Source: Brucella thiophenivorans
GTDB lineage: Bacteria > Pseudomonadota > Alphaproteobacteria > Rhizobiales > Rhizobiaceae
Direction of reading: 5' to 3'
Assembly (NCBI RefSeq): GCF_002252445.1
Contig: NZ_NNRJ01000074.1
Span: forward strand, 1-40,721
DNA length: 40,721 nt
This document shows, in pieces, positions 1-8,140 of this stretch. A program made the position numbers and the translations under genes. The notes beneath the pieces were generated by a model. The model was given only the letters and a program-made list of their open reading frames with translations. It was not told the origin of the DNA and ran no database searches. Position 1 is the stretch's first letter, and every line of letters starts with the position of its first letter.

Positions 1-330
1 GATATCGTTACATTCATTATGATTCAGGCTCTGAGAATTCACTCCGTTGAAATCTCCGGTCTGTATTCCTTGAGTAATAACCTGAATCATATAGTCGTTA
101 AGCCCAAAGCTTGAAATAGAGTGCTCGTCACGGATATATTTCTGGGCGCTGAACTTGGTTTCACCAAAAACTATTTCACCAATCTGTTTGGCGGCTATCT
201 CTCCGTAAAGAAGTCCTGGTGCTTCATGTGGATCAATAATTGTCTCAAATGCTGGGCGTGTTACTTCACGCCAATAGTCATTCCTATCGCGCTCCTCAAT
301 CAAGTCTGTTGAAATTCTGATTGGACTCAC
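1..330 (-). CDS. AraC-family transcriptional regulator, N-terminal part (cut by window edge)
   Basis: Reading the minus strand from a GTG at 330 gives 110 codons without a stop up to base 1. A GGGGAAA ribosome-binding site lies about 7 bases before the GTG. The N-terminus contains a DRNDYWREVTRPAFE stretch, typical of the ligand-binding half of AraC regulators (AraC_binding_2 type), followed by an EIVFGETKFSAQKYIRDEHS region. The helix-turn-helix half would lie outside the window. The gene is clearly AT-richer than its neighbours, which hints at acquisition from elsewhere. It points away from rbsK, so the two may share a control region. The family call is by motif only; the regulated target is unknown. 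Confidence 0.65.
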   Translation of the reverse strand, partial: MSPIRISTDLIEERDRNDYWREVTRPAFETIIDPHEAPGLLYGEIAAKQIGEIVFGETKFSAQKYIRDEHSISSFGLNDYMIQVITQGIQTGDFNGVNSQSLNHNECNDI

Positions 331-560
331 AAATATTTCCCCGATTCTAGAATATTAATATGAGGTAACAAATAAATATAATAGCATTGGGTAATAAAAC
401 ATATAATAATAAAGTAATATTTTACTGATAGGTAATTCACAATTCATACTATTACATTGGGATTTTATCAATCGTAATTTGTGTATCGTGCTGTCATCGC
501 CATGGAATTCTTAAGCTTGCGGGGCTATGGTCCGCGGCAGAGCAGGTATGGAGATTTGCG
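331..560. other. AT-rich divergent intergenic region between araC-type gene and rbsK
   Basis: No gene is visible here. Bases 331 to about 490 are strongly AT-rich, with many TAATA/AATAT runs that could hold promoters in either direction. Composition switches to the GC-rich genome average at about 490-500, just before rbsK. The switch may mark the edge of an acquired segment. I see no tRNA end or direct repeat that would make it an attachment site. Confidence 0.4.
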
Positions 561-1481
561 TTGAAGATTTTTGTTTTTGGCAGCGTGAACGTCGATGTCA
601 GTGCCAGAATGGCGGCGCTTCCGCGTCCAGGCCAGACAATCAATGCGTTAGGCTACGGTATTGGTCTTGGTGGTAAAGGGGCCAATCAGGCCGTGGCAGT
701 TGCGAAACTCGGCGGGGAAATCCGCTTTGTTGGTGCCGTCGGTAATGACCCCTTCGGTGAACTGGCCGTCAAGCAGATGCAAGAGTTTGGTTTATGCACC
801 GATAGCATTCGGATTAAAAAGGGCGCCGATACAGGTGTCGCAATTATTCAGGTCGAAGAAGCCGGGCAGAATACGATTGTCGTTTGCGCGGGTGCGAATG
901 CGCTTTGGTCTGCATCGGATGTTGATGCTTATAAAACGGATATTGCAAACGCAAAGATCACGCTGTTGCAGCGTGAAGTGCCGCATGAAGTCAATCTGGC
1001 GGTTTCCAAGGCCGTGAAAGCTGCGGGCGGCACTGTATTGCTCGATCCTGCGCCTGTGGGCGATGCAAGCCGCATGGCCGATTTGATTGCATTGAGCGAG
1101 ATCATTTCACCCAACGAGACTGAGGCTGCGGAAATCACCGGAATTGAACCCACCGATATTGCGTCAGCTGAAGCCGCTGCCCGCAAGCTTTTGGAGCGCG
1201 GCCCCAAGATCGTCATCGTCAAGCTTGGCGGTCGCGGTGCGTTGTTGGTGAGCGCGGATGAAGTTAAGCATTTCGAGCCATTCAAAGTGAAGGTGGTCGA
1301 TACGGTTGCGGCTGGGGACAGCTTCAACGGCGGTTTTGCAGTTGCCTATTCGCAGGGACAATCGCTGCATGATTGCGTGCGCTATGCATCTGCTGCGGGT
1401 GCAATTGCTGTCACGCGGGCAGGTGCGGGTTCTGCTGCGCCGACGGCAAAAGAAGTCGCTGAATTGCTCGGTAGAAACTAA
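561..1481 (+). CDS. rbsK: ribokinase (PfkB family)
   Basis: Predicted to phosphorylate D-ribose to ribose 5-phosphate with ATP in the cytoplasm. The 306-residue length matches RbsK (E. coli about 309). Visible signatures are the PfkB N-terminal motif [16 protein letters not shown] (residues 37-52) and the C-terminal [10 protein letters not shown] motif with catalytic Asp at about 253. The start is a TTG with a GGAG ribosome-binding site 7 bases upstream. It is convergent with the nucleoside hydrolase gene and shares a terminator with it, which fits ribose released from nucleosides being salvaged. A related PfkB sugar kinase (for example deoxyribokinase) is possible, but ribokinase is the best fit. 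Confidence 0.85.
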   Translation: MKIFVFGSVNVDVSARMAALPRPGQTINALGYGIGLGGKGANQAVAVAKLGGEIRFVGAVGNDPFGELAVKQMQEFGLCTDSIRIKKGADTGVAIIQVEEAGQNTIVVCAGANALWSASDVDAYKTDIANAKITLLQREVPHEVNLAVSKAVKAAGGTVLLDPAPVGDASRMADLIALSEIISPNETEAAEITGIEPTDIASAEAAARKLLERGPKIVIVKLGGRGALLVSADEVKHFEPFKVKVVDTVAAGDSFNGGFAVAYSQGQSLHDCVRYASAAGAIAVTRAGAGSAAPTAKEVAELLGRN

Positions 1482-1495
1482 AACTCTCAACTTCG

Positions 1496-1530
1496 AAAAG
1501 CAGCGCTCCTCAACCAGCGCGGCTTTTGTT
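1496..1530. terminator. bidirectional terminator between rbsK and nucleoside hydrolase
   Basis: A GC-rich hairpin (GCAGCGCT, loop CCTCAACC, AGCGCGGC; one internal mismatch) is flanked by AAAA on the left and TTTTGTTT on the right. It can therefore terminate both convergent genes. Its right edge touches the stop codon of the minus-strand gene. Confidence 0.7.
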
Positions 1531-2465
1531 TACAGCGTTGCCAGACGTTGCGTCAGAAGCGTGAAGAAGCCATCTGCATCCACATCCTTGATGAAGAGCG
1601 CATTTTTGGGCCGATCCGTCACGCCCCACCAGTCAACGACTGTTGCGCCCATTGTCAGTTCCGAATTGATTTCGATTTCCACATTACAATGACGGCCTGA
1701 GTAAAGCTCTGGCTTGAGCAGATAGGCAATGACATTCGGATCATGCAGCGGGCCGCCATCGGTGCCATATTTGGCCTCGTCATAGCGCTCGAAAAATTCG
1801 AGCCATGCAGCCACCACTTCGCCGACATGAGTGGAGATGCTGCGAATGGTGGCGATACGTTGTTCGGTGCTCAGAACCTTGTGTGTAACATCAAGCGGTA
1901 TCATGGTGATCTGGATGCCTGACTTAAACACTACGTCTGCGGCATGCGGATCAACATATATGTTGAATTCCGCTGACGGCGTGATGTTTCCACCTTCAAA
2001 ATAGCCGCCGCCCATCAGCACGATTTCCTTGACCTGTTCAGCGATCTTCGGTTCCCGGATGAGCGCGGATGCAATGTTTGTGAGAGGGCCAAGGGCGCAG
2101 AGCGTCACGGTGCCTGTTGCTTCGCTCATTAAAGTCTGGATGATGAAATCAACACCGTGCTGCGCCTGAAGCGGCATAACTGGTGTGGGCAAATCATAGC
2201 CATCCAGACCGGTCTTGCCGTGAACCTCTTCAGCCGTCACCAGAGGGCGTAACAGTGGACGAATAGAGCCTGCAAAGACTTTCGTCTCTGGCTTCTTTGC
2301 CACTTCGCAAATGGTACGAGCATTGATTGCTGTGCGGCTCAGCGGACTATTTCCAGCAACGGTCGTTATGCCGAGAATGTCCAGTTCGGGGCTTGCCAGC
2401 GCCAGAAGAATTGCGATCGCATCGTCCTGACCTGGATCGGTATCGATGATGATTTTGCGGGCCAT
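1530..2465 (-). CDS. inosine/uridine-preferring nucleoside hydrolase
   Basis: Hydrolyses the N-glycosidic bond of nucleosides to free base and ribose. The protein has 311 residues, normal for the IUNH family. The calcium- and ribose-binding signature DTDPGQDDA is at residues 8-16. Further family landmarks are LCALGPLTNIA, VLMGGG and the later DPNVIAYLL segment containing the third Asp. It lies 25 bp downstream of the IclR-type gene on the same strand, so the two are probably co-transcribed, and it converges on rbsK. Together the genes look like nucleoside salvage. Base preference cannot be read from the sequence, and some family members act on pyrimidine or modified nucleosides. Confidence 0.85.
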   Translation of the reverse strand: MARKIIIDTDPGQDDAIAILLALASPELDILGITTVAGNSPLSRTAINARTICEVAKKPETKVFAGSIRPLLRPLVTAEEVHGKTGLDGYDLPTPVMPLQAQHGVDFIIQTLMSEATGTVTLCALGPLTNIASALIREPKIAEQVKEIVLMGGGYFEGGNITPSAEFNIYVDPHAADVVFKSGIQITMIPLDVTHKVLSTEQRIATIRSISTHVGEVVAAWLEFFERYDEAKYGTDGGPLHDPNVIAYLLKPELYSGRHCNVEIEINSELTMGATVVDWWGVTDRPKNALFIKDVDADGFFTLLTQRLATL

Positions 2466-2490
2466 AACGGTTCCTGATAAAAAGTTTTGA

Positions 2491-3321
2491 TTATTTCACG
2501 AGTGCCTGACTGGGATGACGCAGGGTGGGGTCGAAAGGGTTAAGTTTCTCGGTGATAATAGCCGCTTCTTTGCGCAGAAGGTCGGTGATCGTATACTGGC
2601 GTTTTTCAGTCAATCGTGATGCCAGCGTGCCGATGCTGAGTGCTGCTACCGCTTCGCCATTTCGGTTAAGCACAGGAACGCCTAAGCCCGACATGCCGTC
2701 GATCATGTTGAAATTATAGGTCGCAGCACCCGTGCGTCGCACATCCTCGATCATAATGCGCAGATCCACCTCATCAACGGTCGCCTTGTCGAGAATGCGC
2801 GGCATGTTGAAGCGAATGATCGCCTCACGTTCTTCTTCCGGCAGAAACGCCAGAATTGCCAGGCTACCCTGACCGATGCCCAGAGGCACCTTGCCGCCAA
2901 TATCGCCGGTGAAAGAACGAATGGGAAAAGGGCCTTCGACGCGATCAAGACACACGGCATCGAAATTGCTGCGCACCATTAAAAAGACCGTATCGTTGAA
3001 GGTGGTTGATAGTCGCAACAATGAAGGGCGGGCAATACTTAAGATTCCATCACGCTGGCGTGCTTGTGCCGCCATAGCAAAAAACTCAAGCGAAAGACGA
3101 TAGGCCTTCTTGTCGGGAAGCTGCTCGACAAGATTTTCGGCAATCAGTGTCTTCAACAAACGATGCGCCGAAGGCTGGCTGAGTTCCAGATCGCGGGCGA
3201 GATCAATCAGGCGGACGCCGTCATCCGTGCTCGTTGCCAGACCTTTCAGAATATGAATTGCCTTCACCAGACTTGAGTTAAGCGAGGCACCAGATTTCAT
3301 ATTTTCTGATATATCATCCAT
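2491..3321 (-). CDS. IclR-family transcriptional regulator
   Basis: The 276-residue protein has an N-terminal winged helix (about residues 15-80, containing SLVKAIHILKGLA and LSQPSAHRLLKTLIAENLVEQ). A C-terminal IclR effector domain follows, with GKVPLGIGQGSLAILAFLP and GLGVPVLNRNGEAVAALSIG. An internal ATG at codon 8 is an alternative start. It is transcribed together with the nucleoside hydrolase and divergently from the ABC transporter/oxidase operon. IclR regulators usually control adjacent catabolic genes, so either or both flanks may be targets. The AT-rich stretch just upstream (3325-3420) is the likely operator zone. The effector is unknown. Confidence 0.9.
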   Translation of the reverse strand: MDDISENMKSGASLNSSLVKAIHILKGLATSTDDGVRLIDLARDLELSQPSAHRLLKTLIAENLVEQLPDKKAYRLSLEFFAMAAQARQRDGILSIARPSLLRLSTTFNDTVFLMVRSNFDAVCLDRVEGPFPIRSFTGDIGGKVPLGIGQGSLAILAFLPEEEREAIIRFNMPRILDKATVDEVDLRIMIEDVRRTGAATYNFNMIDGMSGLGVPVLNRNGEAVAALSIGTLASRLTEKRQYTITDLLRKEAAIITEKLNPFDPTLRHPSQALVK

Positions 3322-3690
3322 AAAATTGCTTCCAAATTTTGTATTTTGAAAGAAATATATAATTTATTCCGAAATTGAAAATTATAATTTGTAATCGTTC
3401 AAAATTTTCTGCCATTTAAAATCCGTCGCCAATGGGAAGGTCCGGCAAAGGCATCACAATCGATGTTGTAAGCGGGTCGGCGGTTTTAACTTGAAGTAAG
3501 GGGAACGCTACGGTTGCATCAGTGACCGGACAAACACGCGTTCAAACGATCCAAGTCTGATCAGCGCCAAATAAGGCGCGGTCGAGCCGCTCCCGCCAGC
3601 CAAGCCCTATCGAAGAGGCGACGTGAGACAACATCACGGCGCTTCCGTCCCCCCAGCCTATGGCGGAGGTCTTGCCGAGAGGGAGACGCA
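3322..3690. promoter_or_regulatory. divergent control region and long leader of the ABC/oxidase operon
   Basis: No gene fits in these 369 bases. The left third (3325-3420) is AT-rich, with repeated TTTTGAAA/TTCAAAA-type half sites (about 3341 and 3399) that could bind the adjacent IclR regulator. The right part is GC-rich and probably transcribed as a leader of the plus-strand operon. It contains a small hairpin GCGCC-AAATAA-GGCGC at 3564-3579. A GGGAG ribosome-binding site precedes the ATG at 3691. I recognise no known riboswitch. Site assignments are inference. Confidence 0.45.
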
Positions 3691-4737
3691 ATGAGCTTTT
3701 TGACCCTTTCCAATATTTCCCGTTATTACGGCAAGTTCGCTGCCGTGGATGACTTCAATCTGGAGATTGAAAAGGGAGAGTTCATCTCGCTTCTCGGACC
3801 TTCGGGCTGTGGCAAGACCACGACATTACAAATGATTGCGGGTCTCGTACCACCATCATCCGGTACGATTACGCTTGATAATCGCGACATCACCCGTCTT
3901 GCGCCAGCCAAGCGCGAACTCGGCGTGGTGTTTCAGAGCTATGCACTGTTCCCGCATATGACGGTTGCGCAGAATGTGAGCTTCGGGCTTGAAATGCGCA
4001 AAGTGCCAAAGGCCGAGCGTGAAAAGCGCGTTCGTGATGTTCTGGAACTGGTGCGTCTGAGTGCGCTTGCGGATCGTTATCCGCGTGAAATGTCCGGCGG
4101 TCAGCGTCAGCGTGTGGCGATTGCCCGGGCGCTGGTCATCAATCCGCCGGTGCTGCTGCTCGATGAGCCGCTTTCCAATCTTGATGCGCAGTTGCGCGAA
4201 GAAATGCAGTTTGAACTGCGCCGCATTCAGCGCACAGTTGGTATCACGACTATTATGGTTACGCATGATCAGGCGGAAGCGCTGTCGATCAGCGACCGTG
4301 TCGTGGTTATGGAAAAGGGCCTGATTACGCAGGTTGATGCTCCCTATAAGCTCTATGAGCATCCGCATAACCACTTCATTTCTAACTTCGTTGGCAAATC
4401 GAACTTCCTCAAAGCCCATGCCGATGGCGAGCATATTACGCTGGCCGATACGCAGATCCGGTTCCCAGCAAAAGATGCCTCTGCATCTGGCGAAGTGTCG
4501 GTGTTTATCCGTCCTGAAAAAGTGCATCTGGTTGATGCCGATGAAGGCCATGTCAGCGGCGAAGTTAAAACCCGCTATTTCATGGGCGCGCAGTGGCTGC
4601 TCGGCGTTCTGACCCCTGCCGGTATGCTGAATGTAGCTTTGCCAAACCTCGGCAACCCGCCGCCGATTGAAGGCAGCAATGTTGGCCTCAAGTGGAACCA
4701 TGACGATTGCCGCATCCTGAACAAGGGAGCGCACTGA
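3691..4737 (+). CDS. ABC transporter ATP-binding protein, spermidine/putrescine (PotA)-like
   Basis: Energises import through the two permeases encoded next. The 348 residues carry Walker A GPSGCGKT (36-43), a Q-loop near FQSYALFPHM, signature SGGQRQR (135-141), Walker B VLLLDEP (154-160) and the H-loop in VTHDQAEAL. A C-terminal TOBE-like region (about 260-345) is typical of PotA/FbpC-class ATPases. It is the first gene of a seven-gene plus-strand run with very short gaps or overlaps. The PotA class handles polyamines, opines, amino-acid derivatives, iron or sugars. The oxidase genes downstream point to an amine or opine substrate. Confidence 0.9.
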   Translation: MSFLTLSNISRYYGKFAAVDDFNLEIEKGEFISLLGPSGCGKTTTLQMIAGLVPPSSGTITLDNRDITRLAPAKRELGVVFQSYALFPHMTVAQNVSFGLEMRKVPKAEREKRVRDVLELVRLSALADRYPREMSGGQRQRVAIARALVINPPVLLLDEPLSNLDAQLREEMQFELRRIQRTVGITTIMVTHDQAEALSISDRVVVMEKGLITQVDAPYKLYEHPHNHFISNFVGKSNFLKAHADGEHITLADTQIRFPAKDASASGEVSVFIRPEKVHLVDADEGHVSGEVKTRYFMGAQWLLGVLTPAGMLNVALPNLGNPPPIEGSNVGLKWNHDDCRILNKGAH

Positions 4738-4739
4738 TC

Positions 4740-5627
4740 ATGAGTGCCGTTTCACAAACAGGTTCAGGCGATGCGAAAGAACGGCGCAATTGGATGCCGG
4801 TCTTTCTGACTGGCCCATCCACTCTGATGTTTTTCGCGCTGGTGCTTCTACCGCTGGCACTCACCGTGATGCTGTCGTTTAACAGTTATAGCTATGACAA
4901 GGGCATCGAAGCCGTCTACACAATCACCAATTATACTCAGGTGCTTCAGGATCCTTATTACCTGAACATCTTCTGGCGTACATTGCGCCTCGCGCTGATT
5001 ACCACGGTGATTGCCGTGATCATCGGCGTGCCGGAGGCCTATATTCTGTCGAATATGCGTGCGCCATGGCGCTCGATTTTCCTGCTGGTCATCATTGGCC
5101 CGCTGCTGGTTTCGGTCGTTGTGCGTACATTCGGCTGGAGCATGTTGTTGGGGCGGAACGGCCTCGTCAACAGCGTGCTGGAATTCGTTGGCCTACCGGC
5201 GCAACAAATCCTCTATACCGAAACTGCAATCGTGATCGGCCTTGTGCATATTATGCTGCCATTCATGGTGATCCCGGTCTGGACGGTTCTGCAGAAGCTT
5301 GATCCAACAGTTGAAGCCGCAGCCCTGACGCTTGGCGCATCGCGCTTCACGGCGCTGCGCCGCGTGGTGTTCCCTCAGGCAGTGCTCGGCATTCTGTCCG
5401 GTAGCCTGATCGTGTTTGCCTTGTCTGCAAGCTCCTTTGCGATCCCCGGTCTGCTTGGCGGTCGTCGTCTCAAGATGGCTGCAACGGTTGTCTATGACGA
5501 ATTCCTGATCGAGCTGAACTGGCCGCTTGGTGCCGCTATCGCGATCATCGTTCTTGTCGCCAATCTTATTATTATGATTGCCTATAATCGCATGCTCGAA
5601 GGGCAAGCAAGAAAGAAGCTGGGGTAA
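4740..5627 (+). CDS. ABC transporter permease, PotB-like
   Basis: Inner-membrane permease of the PotB type. I chose the ATG at 4740 because it is preceded by GGGAG and follows the ATPase stop by two bases; an in-frame ATG further upstream lies inside the ATPase gene. The 295 residues show about six hydrophobic segments, the first at roughly 20-45. The EAA loop, which contacts the ATPase, is seen as EAAALTLGASRFTALRRVVFP. It forms the transport channel with the next gene product. Confidence 0.88.
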   Translation: MSAVSQTGSGDAKERRNWMPVFLTGPSTLMFFALVLLPLALTVMLSFNSYSYDKGIEAVYTITNYTQVLQDPYYLNIFWRTLRLALITTVIAVIIGVPEAYILSNMRAPWRSIFLLVIIGPLLVSVVVRTFGWSMLLGRNGLVNSVLEFVGLPAQQILYTETAIVIGLVHIMLPFMVIPVWTVLQKLDPTVEAAALTLGASRFTALRRVVFPQAVLGILSGSLIVFALSASSFAIPGLLGGRRLKMAATVVYDEFLIELNWPLGAAIAIIVLVANLIIMIAYNRMLEGQARKKLG

Positions 5628-5632
5628 CGACC

Positions 5633-6427
5633 ATGGTTAAAAACGGTCCTTTTGCACTCCTCTTCCACACGCTGATCGTCATCTTCATGCTGGCACCAAT
5701 GGTCGTGGTTTGTCTCGTGGCGTTCACGCCTGAAAACACGCTGACCATGCCTTGGAATGGATTTTCGCTGCGCTGGTTCTATGCCGTATTCGCGCATAAC
5801 GACTTCATGACGTCGTTCTCGAACTCGCTGAAACTCGCATTTTTTTCGGCAACGATTTCGACGCTGCTTGCAGTGCCATCAGGTCTTGCAATTGCGCAGT
5901 ATAATTTCCGTGGCCGCGATGCGCTCAATGCATTGTTTCTATCTCCGCTGATCATTCCGCATCTGGTACTGGGCGTGGCGTTCCTACGTCTCTTCTCGCT
6001 GATGGGCCTTACGGGTTCGTTTGGCTGGCTGGTGGCAACCCATGTGATCGTTGTCACACCCTATGCGCTGCGCCTTATTCTGGCATCACTCAGCAGCATG
6101 GACCGCAATGCAGAAAATGCAGCCCGTACCTTGGGTGCCGGTGAATGGACAGTATTCCGTCGCGTGACATTGCCGCTGCTTTTGCCGGGCCTGTCGGGTG
6201 GCTGGCTGCTTGCTTTCATCAACTCATTTGATGAATTGACCATGTCGATATTCGTCACTTCGCCATCCACGGTCACGCTGCCAGTGCGCATGTATATGTA
6301 TGCAAGCGAATCCATAGATCCGATGATGGCCGCGGTTTCGGCTTTGATGATCCTTGTTGCGACTGTGACCATGGTGATCATCGACCGTCTGTTCGGTCTC
6401 GACCGTGTCCTTGTGGGCAAGGGTTGA
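5633..6427 (+). CDS. ABC transporter permease, PotC-like
   Basis: Second inner-membrane permease (264 residues), five bases after the first. It has about six membrane segments. Its EAA loop is recognisable as NAARTLGAGEWTVFRRVTLPLLLPGL, followed by SFDELTMSIFVTSPSTVTLPVRMY, a stretch characteristic of PotC/ModB-type permeases of polyamine and opine systems. It is translationally close-packed with its neighbours, consistent with one operon. Confidence 0.88.
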   Translation: MVKNGPFALLFHTLIVIFMLAPMVVVCLVAFTPENTLTMPWNGFSLRWFYAVFAHNDFMTSFSNSLKLAFFSATISTLLAVPSGLAIAQYNFRGRDALNALFLSPLIIPHLVLGVAFLRLFSLMGLTGSFGWLVATHVIVVTPYALRLILASLSSMDRNAENAARTLGAGEWTVFRRVTLPLLLPGLSGGWLLAFINSFDELTMSIFVTSPSTVTLPVRMYMYASESIDPMMAAVSALMILVATVTMVIIDRLFGLDRVLVGKG

Positions 6428-6440
6428 TAGGGGCATACAA

Positions 6441-6749
6441 ATGGCGGTTTCAACCTCGCCTCTCACGCCCCAGTTCCGCAGACGGTATCGTTTGGATGAA
6501 CAGCCGGTCGGTTTCCTGCTCGACGGCGTCCCTTATCAGGGACGTCGCGGGGATACGGTGCTGACGGCAATTCTTTCTGTGCAGAGCAAAGTGCGTCATA
6601 CCGAATTTACCGGCGAGCCACGAGCAGGCTTTTGTCTGATCGGCGCATGTCAGGATTGCCATGTCATGACCAGCGAAGGTGGGCGCGTGCGCGCTTGCAC
6701 GACACTGCTTGAAGAAGGCATGTCCTTTGTGACGGAGCCACTCGCATGA
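6441..6749 (+). CDS. small [2Fe-2S] subunit of an amine/opine oxidase (HcnA/LhpE-like)
   Basis: A 102-residue protein with a ferredoxin-like iron-sulfur motif: Cys in GFCLIGACQDC (spacing C-x4-C-x2-C) and a fourth Cys in VRACTT. This is the small subunit found in hydrogen cyanide synthase, opine oxidases and hydroxyproline dehydrogenases. I start it at the ATG at 6441, which has a GGGG site 7 bases upstream; a longer in-frame start at 6405 would overlap the permease. Its stop overlaps the next start (ATGA). It probably passes electrons within a three-subunit complex. Confidence 0.85.
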   Translation: MAVSTSPLTPQFRRRYRLDEQPVGFLLDGVPYQGRRGDTVLTAILSVQSKVRHTEFTGEPRAGFCLIGACQDCHVMTSEGGRVRACTTLLEEGMSFVTEPLA

Positions 6750-8140
6750 GTACGGTTCTCAATCCGGTGATTGTGGGCGCTGGTCCTGCAGGTATCCGCG
6801 CAGCGGAAATGCTGGTGAAGGCCGGTCATCGTCCGATTGTACTGGATGAAGGCATGCGTGCTGGCGGGCAGATTTATCGCCGTCCGCCGTTTGATGACGG
6901 CCGCAGCTATAAAGCGCGCTATGGCTCGGAAGCGCACAAAGCGGAAGCGCTTCACAAGACTTTCGATCATTTGCGCGATGCAGTCGATTATCGTCCTGAA
7001 ACGCTGGTCTGGAACATTTCGCGCGATCATGGTCGCAGCCTCGACCTGATGTCCGGCGGTGTCCATAAGCAATTACCGTTTAGTCATTTGCTGCTTGCAA
7101 CCGGTGCAACAGACCGCGTCCTGCCATTTTCGGGCTGGACCAAACCCGGCGTTTATACGCTCGGCGCTTCGCAGACTGCACTGAAAGCACAGGGCTGCAC
7201 CATTGGCGAGCGTGTGGTTTTCATGGGATCCGGCCCGTTGCTTTACCTGGTGGCATGGCAATATCATCATGCCGGTGCAAAGGTTGCAGCGGTTCTCGAT
7301 ACGGCCTCGTTCAGTTCGAAATTTCACTTGGCGCACTTAGCCCTTCACGCTCCGCGCATCGTGGCGCTCGGCGCTTATTATGGTTTGCGTCTCAAGCTTG
7401 GCGGTGTGCCAATCCATTATAATGTGCGGCCTGATGAAGTGCTGGGCGCGGGCCATGTTAAAGGCATTCGCTATCGCTCCGGCAATCGCCAGCGCGAGAT
7501 TGCATGCGATGCGCTGGCCTATGGTTTTGCGCTGCGGCCCGAAACCCAGCTTTCAGATCTGGCGGGTTGTGATTTTGGCTTTAACGAGCGTGATCGCGCT
7601 TGGCTTCCGGTGGCGGATGCGCTTGGCCGGACGAGCGAGAGCGGCGTTTACGTTGCGGGCGATGGCGCTGGAATTGCCGGTGCGGATGCGGCCGAAATTC
7701 GCGGGAAACTGGCGGCAATCGCCATGATCCGCGATCTTGGTGGCACGGCAGATGCTGCGCTTGAACAGCGCCTTCATCGTGAACTGGATGCAATCTATCG
7801 TCAGCGCCTTATTCTGGAAAAGGCATTTCCGTTCCCGCGTGACTGGTTTGAAACCGTCGGTCAGGACGTGACGCTCTGCCGTTGCGAAGAAATCAAGATT
7901 AGTGAAGCACTCGATGTGATCAGCAATGCGAAGACGCACGAAATCAACCGGCTGAAAGCATTAAGCCGTGTTGGCATGGGCCGTTGTCAAGGCCGCATGT
8001 GTAGCGCTGCGGCGGCCGAGTTGCTTGCATCCATGCAGGATAAGTCGCCATCGCAGGCAGGGCGTATTCGTGCGCAGGCGCCGGTCAAGCCGATCCCGCT
8101 TGGCTTTGGTGCGAAGGCTCAACATGAGGTGTTGCCATGA
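6746..8140 (+). CDS. FAD/NAD-binding oxidoreductase subunit with C-terminal [2Fe-2S] domain (HcnB/OoxA-like)
   Basis: The 464-residue flavoprotein starts with the dinucleotide-binding motif VGAGPAGIRAAEMLVKAGH (about residues 9-27) followed by LDEGMRAGGQIYRRPP. A second nucleotide-binding segment is near VVFMGSGPLLYLVAWQYHHAG. GVYVAGDGAGIAGADAAEIRGKLA matches the late FAD contact. The C-terminus has a BFD-like [2Fe-2S] motif, CRC in TLCRCEEI and C-x4-C in GRCQGRMC. This is the alpha subunit of heteromeric amine/opine/amino-acid dehydrogenases. It overlaps both neighbours by four bases, so assembly with them is likely. The substrate is not determined by the sequence. Confidence 0.85.
   Translation: MSTVLNPVIVGAGPAGIRAAEMLVKAGHRPIVLDEGMRAGGQIYRRPPFDDGRSYKARYGSEAHKAEALHKTFDHLRDAVDYRPETLVWNISRDHGRSLDLMSGGVHKQLPFSHLLLATGATDRVLPFSGWTKPGVYTLGASQTALKAQGCTIGERVVFMGSGPLLYLVAWQYHHAGAKVAAVLDTASFSSKFHLAHLALHAPRIVALGAYYGLRLKLGGVPIHYNVRPDEVLGAGHVKGIRYRSGNRQREIACDALAYGFALRPETQLSDLAGCDFGFNERDRAWLPVADALGRTSESGVYVAGDGAGIAGADAAEIRGKLAAIAMIRDLGGTADAALEQRLHRELDAIYRQRLILEKAFPFPRDWFETVGQDVTLCRCEEIKISEALDVISNAKTHEINRLKALSRVGMGRCQGRMCSAAAAELLASMQDKSPSQAGRIRAQAPVKPIPLGFGAKAQHEVLP

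Noticed and set aside
121..312. 63-codon plus-strand open frame at the left edge
   Set aside because: It is antisense to the AraC-type regulator, whose minus-strand frame shows clear family motifs; the plus frame resembles nothing and starts at an unsupported GTG.
500..520. Cluster of restriction sites (CCATGG, GAATTC, CTTAAG, AAGCTT) resembling a cloning linker
   Set aside because: The flanks are ordinary chromosomal sequence and other polylinker parts are missing; chance overlap of short palindromes is enough.
3541..3690. Possible riboswitch in the leader of the ABC/oxidase operon
   Set aside because: Only a short GCGCC/GGCGC hairpin is visible and none of the conserved cores of known classes could be found.
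3856..4734. 292-codon minus-strand open frame
   Set aside because: Shadow of the PotA-like ATPase gene; composition rich in His, Arg and Asn with no recognisable domain.
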